Part shown: one piece after another, positions 57,223-64,000 of the stretch
How the letters are laid out: every line of letters begins with the position of its first letter
Position numbering within the stretch: position 1 is the stretch's first letter
Assembly (NCBI RefSeq): GCF_000803215.1
Contig: NZ_JSXC01000018.1
Location: forward strand, 79,727 to 143,726
Length of the DNA stretch: 64,000 bases
Source: Pectobacterium fontis
Lineage (GTDB): Bacteria; Pseudomonadota; Gammaproteobacteria; Enterobacterales; Enterobacteriaceae
Direction of reading: 5' to 3'
Position numbers and translations under genes: made by a program
Notes under the pieces: model-generated
Databases searched by the model: none
What the model was told of the DNA's origin: nothing
Seen by the model: the letters and a program-made list of their open reading frames with translations, nothing else

Positions 57223-57244
57223 CTTCCCTCGCGTTGACTTGTGT

Positions 57245-57275
57245 GAATCCGGCCCTTAGTGGGCCGGATTTTTTG
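57245..57275 (+). terminator. lpdA terminator
   Basis: A 10-bp perfect stem AATCCGGCCC/GGGCCGGATT with a 5-nt loop and a T tract, 22 bp past the lpdA stop. Confidence 0.93.
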
Positions 57276-57449
57276 TTTTTAGGAATTTTCCCATAACAGC
57301 ATGTTTGCGTACTAATTAGCCATTCACGTAATGATTTTTCATCCTGTTTTTATGATTGCCTTAGATTAGATTGAACTAACCTGATATCGCACTTTGGAGG
57401 TTATTTCTTTTTTATCAAAGATATCAGTCATATTAATCAAGGAGAGAAA

Positions 57450-59357
57450 ATGGAACGTCATTCGTACGTGAAATCGCGCTTGAACGTGATTTCTTTTGCT
57501 TTTTTAGCCACGTTAATGACTTGCGGGCAAGGAATATTTACGACACAAGCTTATGCTGCAAGCAAGCAGGTCGAGGCGCTCGATCGTGGTTTGTTTGCAT
57601 TCAAGAAAACAAATTATGTCTTCTTAAGCTGGCGGCTATTTGCCACCGATCCTGAAAATATCGCCTTTAATATTTATCGTGATGGTCAGCGCGTTAATAC
57701 TTCCCCACTGAGCACCAGCACCAATTTCATTGATCCTAATGGCAAAGCCGATTCTGTTTATTCAATCCGTCCCGTTATCAATGGCGTTGAAGGTGCGGCG
57801 GATGTGGCGAAAGGTGTATTGAGTGGCAAGCGTTATCAATCGATTCCTTTAAATAAACCCGCTGATGGGGTTACGCCTGACGGTGAGGTGTATACCTACA
57901 AAGTGAACGATGGTTCTGTAGGGGATTTGGATGGCGATAAAGAATACGAATATCTAATCAAGTGGGAACCCAGCAACGCAACAGATAACGCCCTTCCTGG
58001 CTACACTGGTAACGTTTATATCGATGCCTATAAACAGGATGGAACCCGCTTGTGGCGGATTGATTTAGGGAAAAACCTCAGAGCAGGCCCCCATTACAAT
58101 GATTTCGTTGTGTATGATCTGGATGGCGATGGTAAGGCGGAGGTCATGCTGAAAACCGCTGATGGCACAGTAGATGGAACCGGAACGGTAATCGGTAATG
58201 GTGATGCCGATTACCGTAATACCAGAGGTCGTATTCTCACTGGCCCGGAATATATGACGGTCTTTAATGGCGCAACCGGGAAAGCAATGGCAACGGTAGA
58301 TTATTCTCCTGAGCGCGGCGATGTATGCGGGTGGGGAGATTGTTATGGCAACCGCGTTGACCGTTTTCTGGCTGGGGTCGCTTATCTGGATGGTGAGCGC
58401 CCTAGCGCAGTGTTCTCACGCGGTTATTATGGCCGGGCCGTGGTAGTGGCATGGGACTGGCGTGATGGCAAGCTGACGCAGCGTTGGACATATGACAGCG
58501 GAACGTCGGGTGATACGTTGAACACGGCCTATGGTCAAGGTGCGCATCATTTTCGCACAGGCGATGCTGATGGCGATGGAAAAGACGATATCATCTTTGG
58601 CGCCGCAACGATTGGTAGCGACGGTAAGCTATTGAATTCGACAGGTCTGGGCCATGGTGATGCGTTACATTTTGGCGTTCTTGATCCTTCGCGTGAAGGT
58701 AAACAAGTCTTTATGGTGCATGAAAGCGCGAAACAGTACGGCAAGAACGCGATGGAAATGCATGATGCTGCTACAGGCGAGATCCTCTGGGGGTACAGTA
58801 ACGGTTCGGGTGGTGATAACGGACGCGGTGTCTGTATGGATATCGATCCCGCTTATTTGGGAGTGGAATGCTGGTCTTCACAGGGAGGATTGTTCAACGT
58901 GAAAGGCGAGCAGATCTCCGATAAGAAACCATCACACATCAATTTTGGTATCTGGTGGGACGGCGACCTATTACGTGAAACATGGGATCGGGCGGTGATT
59001 GATAAGTGGATGCCAGCTAAGCCTGGCCCGAGTCGGCTGTTTAGTGCCTATACCTATAATTCAGGGACGTGGATAAACGGGACGAAATCGACGCCGGTTC
59101 TGAGTGCCGATCTGTTTGGCGACTGGCGCGAGGAGTTCATTATTCCCAAGTATGATAATAGTGAACTCCAGATTTTCAGTACTATTTCAGAAACAGAATA
59201 CCGCATGCCAACGCTGATGCACGATACATCTTATCGGACACAAGTCGCGGGTCAGAATGCGGGATACAATCAACCGCCACATACCAGCTTTTACCTGGGT
59301 GATGGCATGACGCTTCCTGTTAAATGGGAAAGTGTCTACACCGCACCGAAGAAGTAA
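57450..59357 (+). CDS. Secreted rhamnogalacturonan lyase, polysaccharide lyase family 11
   Basis: The protein has 635 aa. A signal peptide of about 36 residues ends AYA/A. The mature part begins VEALDRGLFAFKKTNYVFLSWRLFATDPENIAFNIYRDG, the fibronectin-like start typical of PL11. A seven-bladed beta-propeller follows with repeated calcium-binding loops: GDLDGDKEYE, DLDGDGKAEV, GDADGDGKDDI. It ends in a conserved block with FGDWREEFI and LMHDTSYRTQVAGQNAGYNQPPHTSFYLG. PL11 enzymes cleave the rhamnogalacturonan I backbone of pectin by beta-elimination. Ribosome site AAGGAG. This is strong support for a pectolytic plant-associated bacterium. Confidence 0.92.
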   Translation: MERHSYVKSRLNVISFAFLATLMTCGQGIFTTQAYAASKQVEALDRGLFAFKKTNYVFLSWRLFATDPENIAFNIYRDGQRVNTSPLSTSTNFIDPNGKADSVYSIRPVINGVEGAADVAKGVLSGKRYQSIPLNKPADGVTPDGEVYTYKVNDGSVGDLDGDKEYEYLIKWEPSNATDNALPGYTGNVYIDAYKQDGTRLWRIDLGKNLRAGPHYNDFVVYDLDGDGKAEVMLKTADGTVDGTGTVIGNGDADYRNTRGRILTGPEYMTVFNGATGKAMATVDYSPERGDVCGWGDCYGNRVDRFLAGVAYLDGERPSAVFSRGYYGRAVVVAWDWRDGKLTQRWTYDSGTSGDTLNTAYGQGAHHFRTGDADGDGKDDIIFGAATIGSDGKLLNSTGLGHGDALHFGVLDPSREGKQVFMVHESAKQYGKNAMEMHDAATGEILWGYSNGSGGDNGRGVCMDIDPAYLGVECWSSQGGLFNVKGEQISDKKPSHINFGIWWDGDLLRETWDRAVIDKWMPAKPGPSRLFSAYTYNSGTWINGTKSTPVLSADLFGDWREEFIIPKYDNSELQIFSTISETEYRMPTLMHDTSYRTQVAGQNAGYNQPPHTSFYLGDGMTLPVKWESVYTAPKK

Positions 59358-59363
59358 TCTCTC

Positions 59364-59393
59364 ATCGGCACGATCGCGATCGTGCCGATTTTC
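59364..59393 (+). terminator. Terminator after the PL11 lyase gene
   Basis: A 26-base perfect palindrome (59364-59389), starting ATCGGCACGATCG, lies seven bp past the stop and is followed by TTTCC. It probably ends the lyase transcript, so the downstream esterase may have its own promoter. Confidence 0.75.
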
Positions 59394-59518
59394 CTGCAAC
59401 GTATAGCGTTATTTTTTCGGGGCGCTTCGCAGAATACGTCTTCTATCCGTTTATTTTTATCGGTATCCATTACAATCAAACTTCAAAAAAGAAACGATGT
59501 TTTGTTTTTGAGGTGATG

Positions 59519-60706
59519 ATGAATCTTAATGCCTTACGCACCTTTGTCTGGCTACTCACGGCTTTGCTGGCGAGTCCTTCACTGATGGCGAACGATATGA
59601 ACCCGACTCTTCAATCTGCGACAAATCAGGCAGTGACGGATGAAGGGCTTCCTTCATTTTATCCGCAGTTGAAACAGCAGATGACCTACTCCGATTCCTG
59701 GCTTTCCGGGCATTTTACGGATTTTAGCCAGTGGCAATCTCAAGCGAGAAAAACGCTACGCTCACTGCTTTTGACGCCGGATTCCACCATAGATTTCGCA
59801 CCACAAGCGATTGAAAAACAAGATCGTGGTAGCTATATGGCGGAAAAAATCGCCTTCAATCTGACTGATGAAAGCCGCGTAGACGCGTTACTCCTGACGC
59901 CAAAAAGCACAGGGCCGCATCCGGCGGTGATCCTGCTGCACGATCACGGCGCGAAGTTTGATATCGGCAAAGAGAAGATGATCAAGCCGTGGGGCAATGA
60001 CGAGCAGCTTGCGTCTGCACAGGCGTGGGCTGATAAGTTTTTCACCGGCCGTTTTGTGGGCGATGAACTGGCGAAACGGGGCTATGTCGTGCTGGCAGTG
60101 GATGCGTTAGGCTGGAGCGCACGCGGGCCGATCAAATATGAACAGCAACAGGCGCTGGCGAGCAATTTCTTTAATCTGGGGCGTTCGCTTGCGGGGCAGA
60201 TGGCTTACGAAGATATACGGGCGACGGATTTTCTGGCCTCGCTTGATCAGGTCGATAAGCAACATATCGGCGTTGTCGGTTTTTCGATGGGAGCCTATCG
60301 CGCCTGGCAGCTTGCGGCGCTGTCTGACAAGGTGGCGGCAACGGCGGCGGTGTCCTGGATTGGCACCTACGACGGCCTGATGACGCCGGGTAACAATGTG
60401 CTGAGAGGGCAGTCGGCTTTCTATATGCTGCATCCGGGGTTATCGACACGCTTTGATTTCCCTGATGTGGCGAGCGTCGCGGCACCGAAGCCGATGCTGT
60501 TATTTAACGGTGGCAAAGACAAACTGTTCCCGACGAAATCGGTTGAAGAGGCCTACGCCAAGATGCACAAGGTGTGGCAATCCCAGCAGGCTGAAAGCAA
60601 GCTGCAAACCAAAATTTGGCCTGAACTGGGACATGTTTTCTATCAGGAACAGCAGGAAGAGGTGTTTCGCTTTCTGGATCACTGGCTAAAGCCCGCATCC
60701 CGTTAA
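59519..60706 (+). CDS. Secreted alpha/beta-hydrolase, probable carbohydrate esterase
   Basis: The protein has 395 aa from the ATG at 59519 behind GAGG. A signal peptide (MNLNALRTFVWLLTALLASPSLMA) is likely. The core is an alpha/beta-hydrolase of the dienelactone hydrolase or acetyl-xylan-esterase type: HPAVILLHDHGAKFDIGKEKM, nucleophile elbow GFSMG (Ser256) and a late GHVFY (His372); GGKDKLFP supplies the acid region. Its place directly after the PL11 lyase suggests that it removes acyl groups from rhamnogalacturonan fragments; that is inference from context. The open frame extends upstream to 59324, inside the lyase end, but has no signal peptide there. Confidence 0.8.
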   Translation: MNLNALRTFVWLLTALLASPSLMANDMNPTLQSATNQAVTDEGLPSFYPQLKQQMTYSDSWLSGHFTDFSQWQSQARKTLRSLLLTPDSTIDFAPQAIEKQDRGSYMAEKIAFNLTDESRVDALLLTPKSTGPHPAVILLHDHGAKFDIGKEKMIKPWGNDEQLASAQAWADKFFTGRFVGDELAKRGYVVLAVDALGWSARGPIKYEQQQALASNFFNLGRSLAGQMAYEDIRATDFLASLDQVDKQHIGVVGFSMGAYRAWQLAALSDKVAATAAVSWIGTYDGLMTPGNNVLRGQSAFYMLHPGLSTRFDFPDVASVAAPKPMLLFNGGKDKLFPTKSVEEAYAKMHKVWQSQQAESKLQTKIWPELGHVFYQEQQEEVFRFLDHWLKPASR

Positions 60707-60736
60707 AGCCAGCATCTTGTTAAAATCAATATGTTG

Positions 60737-62065
60737 TTAAAACAGCAGCCCAAGCAAATAGTGCAGATCGCCTTTCTGCCGTAATGTGCAACGGTCTGCA
60801 ATCTGGTCGCTGTCGAGGTGCGTCAACGAACCGAGGGTTTGGCGCAGCTTGACACGCAGATCGGTTGGGCGCGCCGAGGTTTCCTGACGTGTGGTGCGTT
60901 GGATTAACGTGCTGCCGTTGCGCAGGTGCAGTGTCACCTCATGAAAGCGTGCCTCCGGGTCAAGCTCATCGGGTGGCGCGGTTTCATCGGCACGGCGTAT
61001 AACGCGATTCGCCAGCGCGGCGATGGCGGTTTCAACGGGGGCTTCCGAAAAATGCGCCAGCTTCAATTCCCCTTCGATGAGCGCTGCCGCAATCACATAT
61101 TCCAGACTGAACCGTGCCTCTACGCCGTTTGTCGCGTTACGGATAAAGGGCGCAACGTCTCCACCCGGCGGGAAGGTCACCGTGATACGTTCGATGGCGT
61201 CGGCCAGATCGGCATTCGCACCGTTCTGCTGATGCCACTGTTCCCGCAACGCAAACGCCGCCTCGGCGGCACTGTGGGTGCCACCACAGGTTGGGTAACG
61301 TTTGAATTCCAGACCGGGAGAAAGGATGCGCCATGGTGCTCCCCAGTTTTCCACCAGTAGCTCTGGTTGGTGTTTTTGATCGCCGTGCGCGGCAAGAAAT
61401 GCCTCAATGACCTGCTTCTCGTTGCCCTCAAAGCCCGCTAAGACCAGCTTGACGGCGGTGAGTCCCGCTCTGGCGGCAAGCCCTGCGTGTAGCGGTTTGA
61501 CCGCTGAACCAAACTGCGCCCGCAGCCCTGCTGCCTGTGTGGCGGCTAAGCCAAGAATAGTTCGAGTCTGTTCCACCGAGGCATTCGCCAGACGCGCCGT
61601 AGCGGCGGCAGCGGCGATCGCACCGAGCGTGGCGGTATTGTGGTAACCGAGACTGTAATGACGTGGGCCGCATGCCAATCCTATTCTTCCCGCGGTTTCT
61701 ACACCCATCACGTATGCCGTCAAAAACGCGTCTTCCGTCACGGATGAGTCTTCTGCGGCAAGGGCAAACAGCGCGGGTAAAATAACGGTGCTGGGATGGC
61801 CGCGAAACGCCGGATGGTAATCATCAAAATCCAGTACGTGACCGGCATATCCCAGGAGCAGGCTACGCGTCAGGCAGTCCGTGCCGCTGAACACCTGTTT
61901 TAATGGAGTGAACCCACTATCGTCAATCGCTCCTTGTGTGAGGGGGAGGGCGGTAGAGATGAAATCGGTCACCCCGTCACGAGCGGCATCAATCGCTTCC
62001 TGAGTGGGTTCGCTATGGATAATGTGGTGGGCAAGCGTTGCGGTGATATCAGTCTGATTGGTCAT
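60737..62065 (-). CDS. MmgE/PrpD family protein
   Basis: The protein has 442 aa. Typical MmgE/PrpD blocks are visible: LLGYAGHVLDFDDYHPAFRGHPSTVILPALFALAAE, GYHNTATLGAIAAAAATARL, AGLRAQFGSAVKPLHAGLAARAGL, and FKRYPTCGGTHSAAEAAFAL. The family includes 2-methylcitrate dehydratase (PrpD) and cis-aconitate decarboxylase, but there is no prp operon here, so the substrate is unknown. The gene is convergent with the esterase and 108 bp downstream of an AraC-type regulator on the same strand. Confidence 0.85.
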   Translation of the reverse strand: MTNQTDITATLAHHIIHSEPTQEAIDAARDGVTDFISTALPLTQGAIDDSGFTPLKQVFSGTDCLTRSLLLGYAGHVLDFDDYHPAFRGHPSTVILPALFALAAEDSSVTEDAFLTAYVMGVETAGRIGLACGPRHYSLGYHNTATLGAIAAAAATARLANASVEQTRTILGLAATQAAGLRAQFGSAVKPLHAGLAARAGLTAVKLVLAGFEGNEKQVIEAFLAAHGDQKHQPELLVENWGAPWRILSPGLEFKRYPTCGGTHSAAEAAFALREQWHQQNGANADLADAIERITVTFPPGGDVAPFIRNATNGVEARFSLEYVIAAALIEGELKLAHFSEAPVETAIAALANRVIRRADETAPPDELDPEARFHEVTLHLRNGSTLIQRTTRQETSARPTDLRVKLRQTLGSLTHLDSDQIADRCTLRQKGDLHYLLGLLF

Positions 62066-62173
62066 GGGTCGTCATGTGTGCTGGCAGAAAAACCTAATTT
62101 ACTGCGCATGGTTAAATGGTAATTAATAACCAAAAGGAATAATAAATTCCATTTGGTTATTAGTGATTCAGCA

Positions 62174-63157
62174 TCAGAAGCGGTCTTTTAGCTGCCCCGG
62201 CGTAATACCGAATGCGCGTCGCAGTGCGGTGGCAAAGTTGGCTGGGCTATTGTAACCCGCAATGCTGGCTGCTTGCGCAATGCCGATACCGTCTTTCTGT
62301 AAGGCCAGCATCGCACGTTGCAGGCGACAATTACGCAGGTATTCAAAAACGCTCATATTAAACGTCTGACGAAAATGACGCTGCAATGTACTTTCGCTCA
62401 TGTTGACGCTTTTGGCGATTTCACTCATCGACAGATGGTCAGCGCTGCCGCTTTCCAGCATATCTCTGATTTGTTGAATACGATGGTAGCCACGCAGGGT
62501 GACTCCGCTGCTTTTCTCCTGCGCCACGCTGGCGGTTAATGACGTCAACGCTTCAATAATCAGGCTCATACACTGTGTTTCCAGATAAAGACGCTGGAGC
62601 GGCGTTTGGCAAGGTGCCGCATTCAACGTTTGCAAGGCAATCGCCAGCGCCTGTCGCGATGGTGTCCACAGATGTGTCGCCAGATGGGTTTGTGTGAAAT
62701 CGTGGATGGCCTGCCAGTTGCCAACGGTGTCCATCATGTTGCCGTACAACCATTCTCTGTCGAACGTCAGCGTAATTGTCCTTTCAAATTCATCACGCTT
62801 GCCGATGCGAGTAAACATTGTCGGTTCCGTCAGCGCAATCAGCGAGGCGGGCTGGCTCTCCCCCAGATGTAGCGCCTGATGGCCAAATGAGATATGCGCA
62901 TTGCCGCTCACCACGATGGCGAGTTTGATTGCATCATCCAGCAGGTTTTGGGTTTTCATATTGTGACGATTAATCACATCGGCGGTATGCAGGATCAGAT
63001 GCGGATTGAGCTGTACGACAGTGAATGACCCAAAGAGCACTGGCGTATTATCGATAAGACGCGGGCCGATAAAACGGTAATTATTCGCGACCAGACTCGA
63101 TTGCTGAACGATGTGATCTTTATAGATCGGCTTTGATGACTGAGTGAAGCTGCGCAT
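62174..63157 (-). CDS. AraC/PchR-like transcriptional regulator
   Basis: The protein has 327 aa from the ATG at 63157 (MRSFTQSSKPIYK), which has AGGTAGGT at the right distance; the longer frame to 63307 is not supported. The C-terminal AraC DNA-binding domain is clear (MSEIAKSVNMSESTLQRHFRQTF ... GIAQAASIAGYNSPANFATALRRAFGITPGQLK). The N-terminal half (KLAIVVSGNAHISFGHQ) resembles the ligand domain of siderophore regulators such as PchR and YbtA. Divergent placement from a FepA-like receptor supports control of siderophore uptake by the cognate ferric siderophore. Confidence 0.85.
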   Translation of the reverse strand: MRSFTQSSKPIYKDHIVQQSSLVANNYRFIGPRLIDNTPVLFGSFTVVQLNPHLILHTADVINRHNMKTQNLLDDAIKLAIVVSGNAHISFGHQALHLGESQPASLIALTEPTMFTRIGKRDEFERTITLTFDREWLYGNMMDTVGNWQAIHDFTQTHLATHLWTPSRQALAIALQTLNAAPCQTPLQRLYLETQCMSLIIEALTSLTASVAQEKSSGVTLRGYHRIQQIRDMLESGSADHLSMSEIAKSVNMSESTLQRHFRQTFNMSVFEYLRNCRLQRAMLALQKDGIGIAQAASIAGYNSPANFATALRRAFGITPGQLKDRF

Positions 63158-63581
63158 GTGATTACCTACCTGATTAAACCCTTCGATCTGCGCCTTCCAT
63201 TTTGATGCTTTGGCAAAACATTTTGCTGCTAGAGCAAACCCCGTCCTGAATGACAAATGTAACAATGACCGCGCCAAAATGGTAATGCAAATACTTCTCA
63301 ATAGCATTTTTCGTTGAGGACGTCACATTGCACGATAAAGACATTTTCCATTTCCGGCAATGCGGAGAAAAGGGCTGATTGATTACACACCGTATTTCAT
63401 AACAACACGACGTGATGCTCATTGGCATGACGCTTCTCTCCCGATAACCGCCACGTTTGCGCGTTTTATCTCCGCCGTTATTCAGCGTTTTGCTGATTGT
63501 CGTTAGGTGTCGCTGTACCGGCTGCGATGTTGTTCCTTTTTCAGGCTACTTACTCATTTCTTATAGGGCAGGATAATTTTG
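63158..63581. other. Divergent regulator/receptor intergenic region
   Basis: This 424-bp region has no convincing gene. It must hold both promoters. A perfect inverted repeat GCAAAA-CA-TTTTGC lies at 63213-63226 near the regulator start. I did not find a clear 19-bp Fur box; TGGTAAT near 63279 is at most a half site. Confidence 0.5.
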
Positions 63582-64000
63582 ATGAAACTACCACAATCGC
63601 GTCGTTATCTGGCGACGCTCATTGGCGTTAGCTGCGGGATGACGTCGTTTCTGAGTACAGCGCAGACGTCGACGATTCCGTCAACAGAACCTGCCCCTCA
63701 GGTGCAGAATCAGGCTGAAAGTACCACGTCGGGCGATACGATGGTGGTGACGGCGGCAGAGCAGACCCGTCAGGCTCCGGGCGTGTCAGTGATTACGGCT
63801 GAGGATATCAGCAAGCGTCCACCGGCTAACGATTTGTCAGAACTGATTCGCACGATGCCGGGCGTCAATTTGTCCGGTAACTCCACCAGCGGCCAGCGTG
63901 GTAATAATCGCCAGATCGATATCCGCGGCATGGGACCAGAAAACACGCTGATTCTGGTGGATGGCAAACCGGTGTCGAGCCGTACGGCCGTACGCTACGG
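63582..64000 (+). CDS. TonB-dependent ferric siderophore receptor, FepA-like (partial)
   Basis: The frame is open from the ATG at 63582, behind GGGCAGGA, to the right edge (139 codons). It shows a signal peptide (to about A27), a TonB box DTMVV at residues 52-56, and a plug domain: VTAAEQTRQAPGVSVITAEDI, IRTMPGVNLSGNSTSGQRG, DIRGMGPENTLILVDGKPVSSR. The plug matches E. coli FepA closely (from memory), so ferric enterobactin or a related catecholate is the likely ligand. Only about a fifth of the receptor is in the window. Confidence 0.9.
   Translation, partial: MKLPQSRRYLATLIGVSCGMTSFLSTAQTSTIPSTEPAPQVQNQAESTTSGDTMVVTAAEQTRQAPGVSVITAEDISKRPPANDLSELIRTMPGVNLSGNSTSGQRGNNRQIDIRGMGPENTLILVDGKPVSSRTAVRY

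Noticed and set aside
57331..57356. Possible KdgR box upstream of the PL11 lyase
   Set aside because: Only one half (CTGTTTTTAT) resembles the consensus; the other half does not fit, so it is not called.
63279..63300. Possible Fur box before the FepA-like receptor
   Set aside because: TGGTAAT matches one arm of the Fur 7-1-7 motif, but the second arm is too divergent.
63174..63428. 84-codon minus-strand frame and the longer AraC start at 63307
   Set aside because: Both lie in the divergent promoter region; the ATG at 63157 has a much better ribosome site and matches the family N-terminus.

Overview
The window comes from an enterobacterial chromosome and most resembles Pectobacterium (soft-rot group). 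Three things point there: near-residue-level similarity to the E. coli 2-minute region (recalled sequences), an ERIC repeat, and a secreted PL11-type rhamnogalacturonan lyase beside a secreted esterase. The genus is an inference; no search was run. I saw no rRNA, tRNA, CRISPR array, prophage or IS element.

Layout. 1-1.6 kb: sgrR (cut by the left edge) diverges from the sRNA gene sgrS, which carries sgrT. 1.9-3.9 kb: an AraC-type regulator and an azlC/azlD amino-acid exporter pair occupy the place of setA in E. coli. 4.1-9.0 kb: leuABCD on the minus strand, with the leuL leader peptide and an attenuator. 9.3-11.1 kb: an acyl-CoA synthetase lies where leuO lies in E. coli. 11.3-13.8 kb: an ERIC element, then ilvIH. 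14.0-15.6 kb: cra and alaE. 16.1-34.1 kb: the full division and cell-wall cluster mraZ-rsmH-ftsL-ftsI-murE-murF-mraY-murD-ftsW-murG-murC-ddlB-ftsQ-ftsA-ftsZ-lpxC. 34.1-40.1 kb: a DUF721/DciA-like gene, secM-secA, mutT, yacG, zapD and coaE. 40.4-45 kb: a deleted remnant of guaC, then the type IV pilus operon ppdD-hofB-hofC and nadC. 45.1-49.3 kb: tsx, ampDE and aroP. 49.9-57.2 kb: pdhR-aceE-aceF-lpdA, encoding pyruvate dehydrogenase and its repressor. 57.4-64 kb: an accessory end with the PL11 lyase, the esterase, an MmgE/PrpD protein, an AraC/PchR-like regulator and the start of a FepA-like receptor.

How the genes work together. leu and ilvIH build branched-chain amino acids, and azlCD and alaE probably export amino acids. 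Cra and SgrS/SgrR respond to sugar flux. The mra cluster makes lipid II and the divisome. SecM senses secretion to set SecA level. AmpD/AmpE belong to muropeptide recycling. PdhR controls entry of pyruvate into the TCA cycle. The right end suits a plant-associated life: pectin side-chain degradation and siderophore uptake.

Items most worth a second look: the internally deleted guaC; an in-frame stop that shortens FtsQ, followed by 18 Gln-rich codons ending exactly on the ftsA start; a nested, U-terminated RNA structure between aceF and lpdA followed by an operator-like palindrome; a SecM arrest peptide with His in place of the usual Phe; a DciA-like gene between lpxC and secM; and replacement of setA and leuO by unrelated genes. 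I found no clearly new multi-gene system.
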